Source: Spirochaetota bacterium
GTDB taxonomy: Bacteria; Spirochaetota; UBA4802; JAFGJZ01
Reading direction: 5' to 3'
Assembly: GCA_029554345.1 (NCBI GenBank)
Contig: JAKPJF010000207.1
Coordinates: 1 to 64,000, forward strand
DNA: 64,000 nucleotides
Part shown: in pieces, positions 33,622 to 43,038 of the stretch
Numbering within the stretch: the first letter of the stretch is position 1
Layout: every line of letters starts with the position of its first letter
Made by a program: the position numbers and the translations under genes
Notes under the pieces: model-generated
Told to the model about the DNA's origin: nothing
Seen by the model: the letters and a program-made list of their open reading frames with translations, nothing else
Database searches by the model: none

Positions 33622-34740
33622 ATGATATACCGTACACTTGCCGGAGAAAAAGTATCACAGCTCGGTTTCGGCGCAATGCGTCTGCCGCAGATCGGAGGAC
33701 AAATAGATGAAAAAGAGTCAATACGGATGATTCATCATGCGATTGACTCCGGAATCAACTATGTTGATACCGCCTGGGTTTATCATAACGGTACCAGTGA
33801 GGATCTTGTTGCAAAGGCCTTCAAAGGCGGGTATCGGGAAAAGAGCTTTATCGCAACAAAATCTCCGGTTTGGCTTATTCAGAAGGATGAAGACTTCGAA
33901 TATTATCTCGACAAACAGCTTGAAAATCTTCAGGTGGACTGCATTGACTTTTATCTGCTGCATGCCCTTAATAGCGGGACATGGGCAACATGTAAGAAGC
34001 ATAACGCGATTGATTTCTGCGAAAAAATGGTAAAAAAAGGTAAAATCAAGCATTTCGGTTTTTCGTTTCACGATGCTCATCCGGTATTTATAGATATTGT
34101 TGATGCATATAACTGGGAATTCTGTCAGATTCAGTATAACTATCTGGACAGAAAAGAGCAGGCCGGTCTCGACGGGCTGAATTATGCACGTTCAAAGAAT
34201 ATTGATATAATTATAATGGAACCTCTTCGCGGCGGAAATCTTGTAGAGCCTCTTCCTGAAACGGTAAAAGAGCTGTGGAAGAGTGCCGGAAAACAGCGGT
34301 CGGCGGTAGAGTGGGCTCTCGGATGGATATTCAGCCATAAGGACATCGGTGTTGTTCTAAGCGGTATGAGTACTATGGAGCAGCTGGTTGAAAATCTCGC
34401 GATTGCCGGCTCAAACGGACCTGATTGCTTTACATCCGAAGAACTGGCGCTGATTGATAAAACAGAAGAACTTTACCGCCAGAATACCCGTATCGGATGC
34501 ACGCAGTGCGCGTATTGCATGCCGTGCCCTTCCGGTGTCGATATTCCCCGTAATTTCAAGGTTTGGAATGAATTGTATATGTTCGGCAAGAGTGAAACTG
34601 CCCGCGGTGCATGGCAATGGATTGATGCCCCGGTTCGTGCCGATAAGTGCACAAGATGCGGTGTCTGTGTCAGCCACTGTCCTCAGCAGATTGCAATTCC
34701 TGACGAATTAGAAATGATGGTAAAAGATTTTGCTGGTTGA
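33622..34740 (+). CDS. Aldo/keto reductase with C-terminal 4Fe-4S domain
   Basis: The protein has 372 residues. The barrel starts YRTLAGEKVSQLGFGAMRLP. The catalytic Asp-Tyr pair of aldo/keto reductases is seen in NYVDTAWVYHNG, and the Lys in FIATKSPVWL. At the C-terminus CTQCAYCMPCPSGVDIPR and CTRCGVCVSHCPQQIAIP supply eight Cys for two 4Fe-4S clusters. This ferredoxin-like fusion is common in anaerobes; the substrate is unknown. AGGAGAG precedes the ATG. Confidence 0.92.
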   Translation: MIYRTLAGEKVSQLGFGAMRLPQIGGQIDEKESIRMIHHAIDSGINYVDTAWVYHNGTSEDLVAKAFKGGYREKSFIATKSPVWLIQKDEDFEYYLDKQLENLQVDCIDFYLLHALNSGTWATCKKHNAIDFCEKMVKKGKIKHFGFSFHDAHPVFIDIVDAYNWEFCQIQYNYLDRKEQAGLDGLNYARSKNIDIIIMEPLRGGNLVEPLPETVKELWKSAGKQRSAVEWALGWIFSHKDIGVVLSGMSTMEQLVENLAIAGSNGPDCFTSEELALIDKTEELYRQNTRIGCTQCAYCMPCPSGVDIPRNFKVWNELYMFGKSETARGAWQWIDAPVRADKCTRCGVCVSHCPQQIAIPDELEMMVKDFAG

Positions 34741-35108
34741 AGAACTGCCTGATGGAATATCTGCCAGCAGCAGAAAGAAATTTCAATTAGTCGGTGAAAG
34801 ATGCTTCGTTCTGTTTTGTGAATGGGAAATATGATGAAAACCGGAGATGTGTTCAAGTATCTAAAAAGATTAAGACGGTTTATTTGTTCTCATCATCTGT
34901 GTGAAAAAGGCACAAGAGGCGGAAAGTGTGTCATATGATTGAAATAATATAAGCTAAGTTTCCAATTATCTGATTAACAGAATAGTAGAACTCAATGCGA
35001 GTTCTAAGTATTTGCTTGCCCACCAGTAAATTTTAATTGACCTCTTTATAAATTCAGGATGTTTCTGAATATAATTGTAGCTATATGTTCGGACAAAAGG
35101 TTTTTTAA
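34741..35108. other. Gap with no recognised feature
   Basis: These 368 bases contain no supported gene on either strand. A minus-strand frame of 62 codons at its right end (34966-35154) overlaps the next gene and looks spurious. A GGGAAATATGATG stretch (about 34823) resembles the start of the small frame at 30124, which suggests shared remnants. Confidence 0.4.
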
Positions 35109-36008
35109 ATGAAAATTCTGAAAGTTGCATTGCTTCAGATGAAGCCAAATTCAAATTTTGATGAAAATATACTAAAGGGAATTGAATACTGCCGAAAAGC
35201 TAAAAACGCTGGAGCTGATTTAGCACTATTTCCCGAAATGTGGTCTGTCGGTTATTCTTTTCCTACAGATGAGGCGTCTCTTCTGAAGTGGAAACAGAGT
35301 GCTATCGAGAGAGATTCAACGGAGATCAGCCAATATTGTTCGCTTGCAAAAGAATTAGATATGTCGATTGCTTTTACATATCTTGAAAAAAGCGATCTTC
35401 TGCCGGCGAACTCGCTTATGCTGATTGATAGATTCGGTGAAATTAAATTTAATTACCGTAAAATCCATACCTGCGATTATTGTGAAGAGAAGTACTGCCG
35501 TCCTGGTGATGAATTTTTCGTAGATGAGCTTGATACCAGTCAAGGGCTGGTTAAAATCGGTGCTATGATATGTTTTGACCGGGAGCTTCCAGAGTCGGCC
35601 CGTATACTGATGCTCAAGGGTGCGGAAATTATCTTAGTTCCAAACGCATGCCGTATCGAGACAAACCGTAAAAATCAACTAATGACAAGAGCCTTTGAAA
35701 ATATGACAGGTATTGCATTGGCAAACTATGCAGGTGAGATTTATAAGGGGCATTCTATTGCTTTTGACGGGGTTGCGTTTGTCAGTGAAAATGATGATGA
35801 AAACGGAACAAGAAATCACTGCATACTTGAATGCGGCAGTGACGAAGGTGTCTTCATTGCTGAGTTCGATCTTGACATTATGCGTAAATACAGGCAGTCA
35901 GAAGTGTGGGGAAATGCCTACAGAAAGGTTTATGCATATAATGATATTCTTTCAAAGAATGTGAACAGCCCATTTATCCGCCCTGATTCGCGGGTAGACA
36001 AAATATAA
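35109..36008 (+). CDS. Carbon-nitrogen hydrolase (nitrilase superfamily)
   Basis: The protein has 299 residues. The Glu-Lys-Cys triad is E43 (LALFPEMWSVGY), K118 (NYRKIHTC) and C155 (GAMICFDRELPESARIL). Members hydrolyse amides or N-carbamoyl compounds such as carbamoylputrescine, omega-amides or deaminated glutathione. The insertion YCEEKYCRPGDEFFV and the long C-terminus are within family range. It is cytoplasmic. No pathway partners are adjacent, so the substrate is open. Confidence 0.92.
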   Translation: MKILKVALLQMKPNSNFDENILKGIEYCRKAKNAGADLALFPEMWSVGYSFPTDEASLLKWKQSAIERDSTEISQYCSLAKELDMSIAFTYLEKSDLLPANSLMLIDRFGEIKFNYRKIHTCDYCEEKYCRPGDEFFVDELDTSQGLVKIGAMICFDRELPESARILMLKGAEIILVPNACRIETNRKNQLMTRAFENMTGIALANYAGEIYKGHSIAFDGVAFVSENDDENGTRNHCILECGSDEGVFIAEFDLDIMRKYRQSEVWGNAYRKVYAYNDILSKNVNSPFIRPDSRVDKI

Positions 36009-36057
36009 GCAGCGTTGCTAATTGCCCCGATGCATTTTTATTTCAGGAGAAGCACTA

Positions 36058-36672
36058 ATGTTTGATATGATTCCTAATCCGGTTCCTCTTTCCATTCTCG
36101 CAGTCAGCATAGTTATGAGCATTCTCGCGTTCAAACACGAACATCTCATGCGGAAATGGCTGCTGACTCCTTATGATATCAGCCGCAGCGGGTCATACCG
36201 GACCTTTATAACGAGCGGATTTATTCATGCGGATTATCAGCATCTCTTCTTTAACATGTTTACTTTCTTCTTTTTCGCCTTTCCTCTCGAAAATATAATG
36301 GGACCGGCTAAATTTGCGGTTCTTTATTTCGCGAGCATGATAATTGCAAGCATTCCATCATATCTGAAGAACAAAAACAATCCGCGATATGCGTCACTCG
36401 GCGCTTCGGGAGCGGTCAGCGGTGTCGTGTTCGGATATATCCTATACGATCCGCTTTCACGGATTTATATTATGTTTATTCCTATCGGCATCCCCGCTTT
36501 CATATACGCTTTTCTATATCTCGGATATTGCATCTACGCGTCGAGACGTCAGGGGGATAACATAAATCATTCCGCTCACTTCTGGGGCTCTCTCACGGGA
36601 TTCCTTATAACTGTTGCGTTTGATCCGGATGTCATCGGCAGATTTGTTGAGCGCATTCAGGGTTTCATTTAA
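36058..36672 (+). CDS. Rhomboid-family intramembrane serine protease
   Basis: The protein has 204 residues and about six membrane helices. The catalytic dyad is S117 in SLGASGAVSG and H174 in HSAHFWGSLTG. The HLFFNMFTFFFF segment matches the HxxxN motif that shapes the oxyanion hole. CAGGAGA before the ATG at 36058 fixes the start. It cleaves membrane proteins inside the bilayer; its substrate is unknown. The DUF2167 gene follows 21 bases later. Confidence 0.92.
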   Translation: MFDMIPNPVPLSILAVSIVMSILAFKHEHLMRKWLLTPYDISRSGSYRTFITSGFIHADYQHLFFNMFTFFFFAFPLENIMGPAKFAVLYFASMIIASIPSYLKNKNNPRYASLGASGAVSGVVFGYILYDPLSRIYIMFIPIGIPAFIYAFLYLGYCIYASRRQGDNINHSAHFWGSLTGFLITVAFDPDVIGRFVERIQGFI

Positions 36673-36693
36673 TCAGGCAAAAGGAGAAAACAA

Positions 36694-37560
36694 GTGAAAA
36701 TAAAATCGTTATACTTTTTTGCAGCGATCGCGTTAGTCGTTGGTGCTGTTCATATTTTCGCGGCGGATCAGGCGCCGTCATTCAAATGGAAAACAGGTAA
36801 AATCGAAATCGGCGACAATATAGCTGTAATGAATCTTCCCGGCGATTTCAGGTATCTCGATCCGAAACAGAGCAAGACGGTAATCGAAGATCTTTGGGGA
36901 AATCCCGAGGGATCCGCTGACGGTGTTCTCGGAATGATTTTTCCATCAAATATGAATCCGATAGCGGATGACAGTTGGGGGATCGTTATTACCTATGAGG
37001 ACTCCGGATTCGTCAAGGACGATGATGCGGACAAGATTGACTATGATGAACTTCTCTCTACGATGAAGGAGGAGATAAAAGAATCTAATCCCGAACGGAA
37101 GAAAGCCGGATACAGTTCGATCGAGCTTGTCGGCTGGGCGACTCCGCCGCATTATGACAAAGCATCGCATAAACTATTCTGGGCGAAGGAACTTAAGTTC
37201 GAAGGTAGCAATGAAAACACTCTCAATTATAACTTCAGAATTTTAGGACGCAAAGGAGTCCTTGTTCTTAATGCCGTTTCGGGAATGAAACAGCTGAAAG
37301 ACATAGAGTCTAAATCGGCTCCGCTACTTGCATCGGTAAACTTCTCGGATGGTAACCGTTATGCAGAATATGTTCCCGGAAAGGACAGGGTGGCAGAGTT
37401 CGGAATCGCCGCACTTATTGCCGGGGGAGCCGCGGCAGCAGCGAAGACGGGTCTTTTGAAAAGTCTGTGGGTAGGCATTCTCGCCGCCAAGAAATTTATC
37501 ATAATAGGTCTGATTGCGGCTGCCGGATTTGTCAAAAAATTCTTTTTCAGCAAAAAGTAA
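36694..37560 (+). CDS. DUF2167 membrane-anchored protein
   Basis: The protein has 288 residues. It begins at GTG with GGAG upstream and has a signal peptide (LYFFAAIALVVGAVHIFA). The exported domain includes LPGDFRYLDPKQSKTVIEDLWGNP, DSWGIVITYEDSGFVKDDDAD, and WATPPHYDKASHKLFWAKEL, which match DUF2167. Two C-terminal hydrophobic segments and a lysine tail (KKFFFSKK) anchor it. E. coli-type homologues are inner-membrane stress proteins of unknown mechanism. It is probably cotranscribed with the rhomboid gene. Confidence 0.88.
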   Translation: MKIKSLYFFAAIALVVGAVHIFAADQAPSFKWKTGKIEIGDNIAVMNLPGDFRYLDPKQSKTVIEDLWGNPEGSADGVLGMIFPSNMNPIADDSWGIVITYEDSGFVKDDDADKIDYDELLSTMKEEIKESNPERKKAGYSSIELVGWATPPHYDKASHKLFWAKELKFEGSNENTLNYNFRILGRKGVLVLNAVSGMKQLKDIESKSAPLLASVNFSDGNRYAEYVPGKDRVAEFGIAALIAGGAAAAAKTGLLKSLWVGILAAKKFIIIGLIAAAGFVKKFFFSKK

Positions 37561-37818
37561 TTTAATCAGCTACATGCCGCGAATACCGCGGAGGAAATTA
37601 TCTGAGCGCTGATGAGGATCTGGCGATCGGTTTGACGCAATTGCTTCCGTCATCTTTGTCCACTGAAGTCATAATCGGATTTCGTATCGCACGAACCAGG
37701 TGATTGACTATGCCGATCAGAACTAGACGGTGTCGATTCTTGGGGTGTGTCAACAGAGCTGGGTAAATTCTAATAAGTCTGCAAGTCCTGTTTCATATAT
37801 TGCGATGGCAGAAGATGG

Positions 37819-38769
37819 TTGAATAAAACTTATATGGTAAAATTAAATATTATATCCAGTCTTCCGATTCCTCCGGGAGTGAATAATCTTCCGGTTCCAT
37901 CAGGCATTCCGGGTAATTTAAAGGTACTCAATTGGGCAGGATTTACGGGGGCTGTTTCGTATACATTTGATGACAGTACTTCATCCCAATTAGATAATTA
38001 TGCTGAATTGCAGGCACTTGGTATTCCTATGACATTTTACATACAAACAAATCGGATAACCATGAAACCTGTGGATTTGGCAGCACTTTGGTCTAAGATT
38101 GTCAAAGATGGACATGAGATTGGTAATCATACTAATGATCACACAACTGTTTCAGCGGCAAATATCGATATTGCGACTGATTTCATTCAAAATACATTTG
38201 GTACTGATGTTTATTCTATAGCGTATCCCTATGGTGATACTTCATACATTCCATTAGCGAAGACGCGTTTTTTTATCGGTCGCGGTGTTTCAGGCGGAAA
38301 TATTTTGCCTAATGACAGCACAGACCCTTATAATCTTAAATGTGATATTCATTCAACTTCACGAATGGATTTTGTTGTCGATTCAGCTCGTAGTGTCAAA
38401 GGCTGGAGAATTATTCTTGTGCATGGTTTTACAGGAGGCAATGATGGTGCATATCAGCCTGTGAATTATGATCAGTTTGCGGCCGGCGTTGTGTATGCTA
38501 AATCATTAGGCGATATTTGGATTGATACTGTGACCAACATCGGAGCATATTGGCGTGCTCAGAAAATATTATCCTCTGTTACGCCGGTTTTTTCCGGTAA
38601 TACTACTACGTGGAATTGGACTTTGCCGGATCATTTCCCTCCAGGAAAATATTTAAGGGTTACGGTTGACGGCGGTACTCTCTATCAAAATGACAAGCTT
38701 TTGGAATGGGACGGTCATGGATATTATGAAGTCTCTTTAGATGCAGGTTCGCTTACTCTTGCACATTAG
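37819..38769 (+). CDS. Polysaccharide deacetylase (NodB domain), no signal peptide
   Basis: The protein has up to 316 residues. NodB motifs are present: motif 1 AVSYTFDDS (Asp pair), motif 2 GHEIGNHTNDHT (metal His residues), SIAYPYGD, and ILVHGFTG for the last His. The C-terminal 70 residues look like a small beta domain. The start is uncertain: TTG at 37819 or ATG at 37834. Neither gives the signal peptide expected for an enzyme that acts on wall polysaccharides, and a stop lies at 37774. The gene may be 5'-truncated. The upstream gap 37561-37818 shows no gene. Confidence 0.75.
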   Translation: MNKTYMVKLNIISSLPIPPGVNNLPVPSGIPGNLKVLNWAGFTGAVSYTFDDSTSSQLDNYAELQALGIPMTFYIQTNRITMKPVDLAALWSKIVKDGHEIGNHTNDHTTVSAANIDIATDFIQNTFGTDVYSIAYPYGDTSYIPLAKTRFFIGRGVSGGNILPNDSTDPYNLKCDIHSTSRMDFVVDSARSVKGWRIILVHGFTGGNDGAYQPVNYDQFAAGVVYAKSLGDIWIDTVTNIGAYWRAQKILSSVTPVFSGNTTTWNWTLPDHFPPGKYLRVTVDGGTLYQNDKLLEWDGHGYYEVSLDAGSLTLAH

Positions 38770-38923
38770 ATTTGATTCGATTCTTTCTGATATTAAAAGT
38801 TTAGCTTGAAAAAATATCCGTGTTTCAAACTAAACTTGTGAGTAGGTTTTAATATTGAGATTAACAACTAACAGCTGATAAATAATTGATTGACTGATTG
38901 TGAAAAAGTGTTATCAGTTTCGT

Positions 38924-38952
38924 GCGCGCGTTTTACCGCGCGCGATTTTTTT
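38924..38952 (+). terminator. GC-rich intrinsic terminator
   Basis: GCGCGCG-ttttac-CGCGCGC is followed by seven T. It ends transcription from upstream and lies just before the start of the next gene, so a start upstream of 38971 is unlikely. Confidence 0.85.
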
Positions 38953-38970
38953 GTATTACGGCGGAAACGA

Positions 38971-39804
38971 ATGACTGAAGAAAATTCTTTTACCGATGAA
39001 GATTTAAGCCGCATCAGGCAAAAGGCTTTCAGTTCAGAGCTGAAGGGGCTTATTTCAAAAGTCACAAGGGAAGTTCATTCCGAAGATTCCGTAAAAAAAC
39101 CGGACCCCTTATATTCTGCATCAAATATTTTTTACCGAGCGTTGAATAGGCCGTATTTGAATTCGGATTATATTGATGGCATGGAATTTCGTTTTTTTTT
39201 GGAAGAATCCCATGCGTCTGCTGAAATATACTGCTATGATTGTGAAAAGTCGCTCTATTCTTCGAATTCTTCTAAATCGATTATCCCTACTAAGGATTTT
39301 TTCCGCAAACTTCGCAAAAAAAAGCCTTTTGAATATCCATTTTCAGGTTCAGTTTTAAAAATATTACCTTTTTCTGATTTTACGGAATTATTTGATAATG
39401 AATACTTTCCGCCTTTTGTTGTGTCCTCCGGCAGTGATTTCAGCAAACTTGCTGCAGTTGATGTGCTTATACGGAAAATTAAATCCAGAACTTATGAATT
39501 GGATTTTTCGGCTCTCTCAAAAATTATGATTCATCTTACTGATTATTATGATAAGATTTTTCTTATATCTCTTTCTGATTCGGAGAAACTTCCTGAATCA
39601 ATATTTCTTTTAAGCCGCATAAAATCCATCATCAAATTGAAATGCCCGGATGTTGAAATTATGATTTCCTCTCAGCGTAAAATGGTATTATTTGCCGAGT
39701 CTGCCTCGGCAGAAAAAGCGCTTTCTCTTGCGGTTGAAAACGAAAAGGTTGTTTTTGAAGAAATAAAAAACATCCGAAACGAAATTTTTTCAATTTTCGG
39801 ATGA
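38971..39804 (+). CDS. Hypothetical protein, 277 residues
   Basis: I do not recognise the family. The N-terminus is charged and helical (TEENSFTDEDLSRIRQKAF). The middle is rich in Phe, Ser and Lys (FFRKLRKKKPFEYPFSG), and the C-terminal part alternates helix and strand (YYDKIFLISLSDSEKLPESI). No signal peptide or membrane helix is visible. The start at 38971 lies after the terminator, with GGCGGA upstream. It converges on the HD-GYP gene. Confidence 0.65.
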   Translation: MTEENSFTDEDLSRIRQKAFSSELKGLISKVTREVHSEDSVKKPDPLYSASNIFYRALNRPYLNSDYIDGMEFRFFLEESHASAEIYCYDCEKSLYSSNSSKSIIPTKDFFRKLRKKKPFEYPFSGSVLKILPFSDFTELFDNEYFPPFVVSSGSDFSKLAAVDVLIRKIKSRTYELDFSALSKIMIHLTDYYDKIFLISLSDSEKLPESIFLLSRIKSIIKLKCPDVEIMISSQRKMVLFAESASAEKALSLAVENEKVVFEEIKNIRNEIFSIFG

Positions 39805-39832
39805 GAGCCGATTCCCGGAATTTTGTTATAAT

Positions 39833-40990
39833 TCAAATAAGCTTTTTTTCTTTCAATGCGAGCCGTATTGAATCAAGCTGATTTGCATTGTTTATTACTT
39901 TGACGATATGTATTCCGTCATCTGAAAGTTTTACCGGTTTTGTTTCAGAATAATAACTTGCCGCGATCTTTCCCTGAACTCTTTTAAATTTGCAGAAAAC
40001 ACGTACTTCAGGATGAAGAATTTTCTCCGGATTGTATGAATCAATAAGAGCGAGTTCTTCCGAATTGAGTGCGCAGATGTCGTTTTTTTTGAAAATATCT
40101 TCCGTACAGTTAAGAAGAGAAGGCATTATGCTTATAAAATCAGAAACGAGTTCGTAATCGAATATCGTATCAATGCTGTTTATTATTGCGTGAACGGCTT
40201 GAATTGACGTGAAAGATTCTTTCCGGAACGGCCTAACCGTAGTTAGCGCGTCATAAATATCGCAGATTGAAATCAGTTTCGGAAAAACCGGAAGATTTTC
40301 ATACGGGAGCTGATAATAGCCGTTGTTGTTGAATTTCTCATGATGAAACAAAACTCCCTGCTGAATGATAGGGTCGGTATTGTTTACGTTTTTTATCATC
40401 TCATAGCCTAGCTGGGGATGGCGTTTTACCTTTTGAAATTCAGAGACGTTGAATGCCCCTTCTTTGTTGAGTAATTGTTTGTCTATCTGCTTATGCCCGA
40501 TATCGTGAAGATATGCCGAAAGCGTTATGGAGCGAAGTTCGTCTTCATTGAATTTTTTCATGCGCTTGGCAAGCACCGCTGTCATGAATCCGACGTTAAC
40601 GGAATGGTTATAAATATAATCATCAAAAGAGCTGAGTTCTTTCAATAAGTCAATTTCTTCTATCTCAATTGAATTGAGCTCCGAAAGAACTTCGTCAACT
40701 ACCTGTTCGGCTGCACGATAGCCTGTTTTGCTGAGCTTATTCGTTTTTTCAACTTCATCCAGAATTGTTTTTGCGTTATTGTAAACAATATTGACGCGGT
40801 AATGCGGAATCTTTACCTTTTCGTTTGAAGAATCGTAATAGAGATATTTTCCGTATTTTGCCTGAAAGCTTTCAATCATCTCCTTGGTGATTGCAATCCT
40901 TGCTTCAAGCACCTTTTTTCCGTCTTCAGAAAAAAGCGGATTAACAAAACTGGAACCGGGTGAAATATACAATAGATCAACTTTCTTCAT
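39833..40990 (-). CDS. HD-GYP domain protein (putative c-di-GMP phosphodiesterase)
   Basis: The protein has 385 residues. An N-terminal region of about 140 residues of unknown fold precedes the HD-GYP domain: HSVNVGFMTAVLAKR, AYLHDIGHKQIDKQLL (HD pair), RHPQLGYEMI, LFHHEKFNNNGYYQLP (the GYP position reads GYY), and ICDIYDALTTVRPFR. The change of Pro to Tyr in GYP leaves activity uncertain. If active it breaks down c-di-GMP in the cytoplasm, opposing the two GGDEF proteins in this window. Confidence 0.88.
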   Translation of the reverse strand: MKKVDLLYISPGSSFVNPLFSEDGKKVLEARIAITKEMIESFQAKYGKYLYYDSSNEKVKIPHYRVNIVYNNAKTILDEVEKTNKLSKTGYRAAEQVVDEVLSELNSIEIEEIDLLKELSSFDDYIYNHSVNVGFMTAVLAKRMKKFNEDELRSITLSAYLHDIGHKQIDKQLLNKEGAFNVSEFQKVKRHPQLGYEMIKNVNNTDPIIQQGVLFHHEKFNNNGYYQLPYENLPVFPKLISICDIYDALTTVRPFRKESFTSIQAVHAIINSIDTIFDYELVSDFISIMPSLLNCTEDIFKKNDICALNSEELALIDSYNPEKILHPEVRVFCKFKRVQGKIAASYYSETKPVKLSDDGIHIVKVINNANQLDSIRLALKEKKLI

Positions 40991-41563
40991 TTTATTATTC
41001 TACACTAATATTTATTAAATTCAAATAATTATTATTAATTTGTCTTAAATTTGAAAGCATTTTGAAAAATATAAAGTAGTAAATCATTATTAAAGTGTAT
41101 AATAATTCATAATTTTGCTGTCAAAGCATAAATTGTGCCATTTTTTTTAAAAAAATTAACGGAAAAAATGAGTTATTCCGATTATATATATGAAGGGGGA
41201 GAACAGCGGAAAAAAACCATAAATACCCAATTCATGCCTAAAAAGATTCAAAAACGCAAATATATCCATATAAACGCCAAAAAACGACAATAATCACCTT
41301 CCAGATTCAGTGCTCTGACACCGAATAGTTATCTGTAACTGATAAATGCTTCCGGATGATGGAAGCGGATAACTTTGGTGGTATTGCGAAATCGGCTGAA
41401 GGCGGATTTTCCGCCAGCCGGTTTGGCATTACAAATATATTGTACGCAAACTGGGATGTTCTTTGAAATTCAGACCGGCATTATGCCGGAATACTTTTGG
41501 TTCTAACGGCATATATAGCGCCCGGTAAGGAGATCGGGTGAGAATATACAAAGGAGTGTATAT
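40991..41563 (+). promoter_or_regulatory. Long structured leader region of flaB copy 2
   Basis: No gene is present in these 573 bases. The left half is AT-rich and could hold promoters; TCCGATTA at 41177-41184 resembles the sigma-28 -10. The right half carries hairpins: GCTTCC-ggatgat-GGAAGC (41348-41366), CGGCT-gaa-GGCGG-atttt-CCGCC-AGCCG (about 41393-41420) and CCGGCAT-t-ATGCCGG (41473-41488). The 26-bp motif shared with the other flaB locus lies at 41378-41403. AAGGAG sites occur near 41528 and at the ribosome site (about 41553). Confidence 0.5.
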
Positions 41564-42412
41564 ATGATTATTAACCATAACATGAGCGCGATTAATGCAA
41601 ACCGTGTTTTGAAGTTCAAACACTGGGACGTTAACAGATCTACTGAGAAGCTTTCTTCCGGTATGAGAATTAACAAATCAGGGGACGATGCTTCCGGACT
41701 TGCAGTATCAGAAAAAATGAGAACTCAGATTCAGGGTCTTCGTCAGGCTGAAAGAAATGCTGAAGACGGCATGAGCTTTGTTCAGACTACAGAAGGTTAC
41801 CTTGACCAGACTTCTCAGATTCTTCAGAGAATACGCGTTCTTGCAGTTCAGTCTTCAAACGGTATTTATACTAATGAAGACCGCCAGCTCATCCAGGTTG
41901 AAGTTTCGGCTTTGATCGATGAAGTTGACAGAATTGCGTCTCAGGCAGAGTTTAACAAATTTAAACTTCTTCTTGGTGATTATTCCAGAACTAATCCTAA
42001 GGCTTCTATGTGGTTCCACATCGGAGCTAATATGCATCAGAGAGAAAGAGTTTACATCGGAACTATGACTGCTGAGGGTCTTAGCCTCAAAGAAAAAACC
42101 GGTGAATTCTTGGCAAATCTTTCGACTGCTGACAAAGCTAACAGAACAATCGGTGTTGTCGACGAAGCACTTCAGAAGATTGCAAAACAGAGAGCGGATC
42201 TTGGAGCATATTACAACAGACTCGAATTTGCTTCTAAAGGTCTCATGAATGCTTATGAAAACATTCAGGCTTCTGAATCCCGTATTCGTGACGCTGATAT
42301 GGCTGAAACAATGGTTGATCTTACTAAAGATCAGATTCTTGTTCAGAGCGGCACTTCAATGCTTGCTCAGGCTAATCAGAAAGCGCAGACTGTCCTCCAG
42401 CTTTTAAGATAA
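41564..42412 (+). CDS. flaB: Periplasmic flagellar core flagellin FlaB (copy 2)
   Basis: The protein has 282 residues, the same length as copy 1. The N-terminus [39 protein letters not shown], the spirochaetal block [23 protein letters not shown], and a C-terminus with [22 protein letters not shown] are all typical FlaB. Codon use is strongly biased (many GCT, GTT, CTT, AAA), as in highly expressed genes. A strong AAAGGAG lies eight bases before the ATG, and a clear terminator follows. It is probably the major filament core subunit. Confidence 0.97.
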   Translation: MIINHNMSAINANRVLKFKHWDVNRSTEKLSSGMRINKSGDDASGLAVSEKMRTQIQGLRQAERNAEDGMSFVQTTEGYLDQTSQILQRIRVLAVQSSNGIYTNEDRQLIQVEVSALIDEVDRIASQAEFNKFKLLLGDYSRTNPKASMWFHIGANMHQRERVYIGTMTAEGLSLKEKTGEFLANLSTADKANRTIGVVDEALQKIAKQRADLGAYYNRLEFASKGLMNAYENIQASESRIRDADMAETMVDLTKDQILVQSGTSMLAQANQKAQTVLQLLR

Positions 42413-42495
42413 TCGGGAGTGAAGGCGAACAATAGAACATCCCTTTTTGAATAAACTGTATGTTGCAAACCGAAAGTATTTTTTCTGAATAAATA

Positions 42496-42522
42496 AAAAC
42501 CGGCTCATTGAGCCGGTTTTTC
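42496..42522 (+). terminator. Terminator of flaB copy 2
   Basis: AAAACCGGCTC-att-GAGCCGGTTTT followed by T is a classic intrinsic terminator, and can also serve the convergent acetyltransferase operon. Confidence 0.9.
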
Positions 42523-42546
42523 GCATTAATAAGGTTCTATCAAAAC

Positions 42547-43038
42547 TCAGATATTGAGTTCCATAAAACAAACTTTAAAAGGAAGATGATCGTAGCTTTT
42601 AATCATTGTTTCTTTGAAGCCGTATTCGATATACCATGATTTCAGGATTTCGTTGCTGTCGATGACGCCGATTGATATTTTTTTTGCTTTTTCAACAGCG
42701 GCCCGATTTTTGGCAAAATCCATGAGCTTTCTTCCGTAGCCGAGATGACGTTTTTCCGGAAGAACGGACAATCGTTCGAGATAAAAGATTTCCGGATTCT
42801 CTTTTGATTTTTCAAGAGCCACGGTACCGACAAGAATTCCATTCTCGAATAAACCGAAGAGTGAAACTCCGTCTCCGGTTGTTTCGATAAGCCTTTCCAG
42901 TGTCATGAATGCGGCATTTGTAGGTGCGTTTTCTTTTGTTAAACCGAATTCATCCGCAACAGTTTTAAATGATTTTTTTAAAACAGAAAGAGCATCGGAA
43001 AGTTCTTCTTTTGAATCAAGTTTTTTAAATGTGATCAT
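42547..43038 (-). CDS. GNAT-family N-acetyltransferase
   Basis: The protein has 163 residues. The acetyl-CoA binding loop is RLSVLPEKRHLGYGRKLMDFAKNRA, preceded by the beta-4 strand EIFYLERLSV, and the end SWYIEYGFKETMIKSYDHLPFKVCFME is typical. It is the third gene of an operon with a sensor kinase and a diguanylate cyclase; the ATG overlaps the upstream stop (ATGA). Its substrate is unknown; the linkage suggests that it is an output of this signalling unit. Confidence 0.88.
   Translation of the reverse strand: MITFKKLDSKEELSDALSVLKKSFKTVADEFGLTKENAPTNAAFMTLERLIETTGDGVSLFGLFENGILVGTVALEKSKENPEIFYLERLSVLPEKRHLGYGRKLMDFAKNRAAVEKAKKISIGVIDSNEILKSWYIEYGFKETMIKSYDHLPFKVCFMELNI

Noticed and set aside
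34966-35154. Minus-strand frame upstream of the nitrilase gene
   Set aside because: It overlaps the real gene start and has no ribosome site or family match.
41156-41184. Sigma-28 promoter for flaB copy 2
   Set aside because: TCCGATTA resembles the -10, but the upstream TTAAC is a poor -35 and the distance to the gene is about 380 bases; I left it as a mention only.
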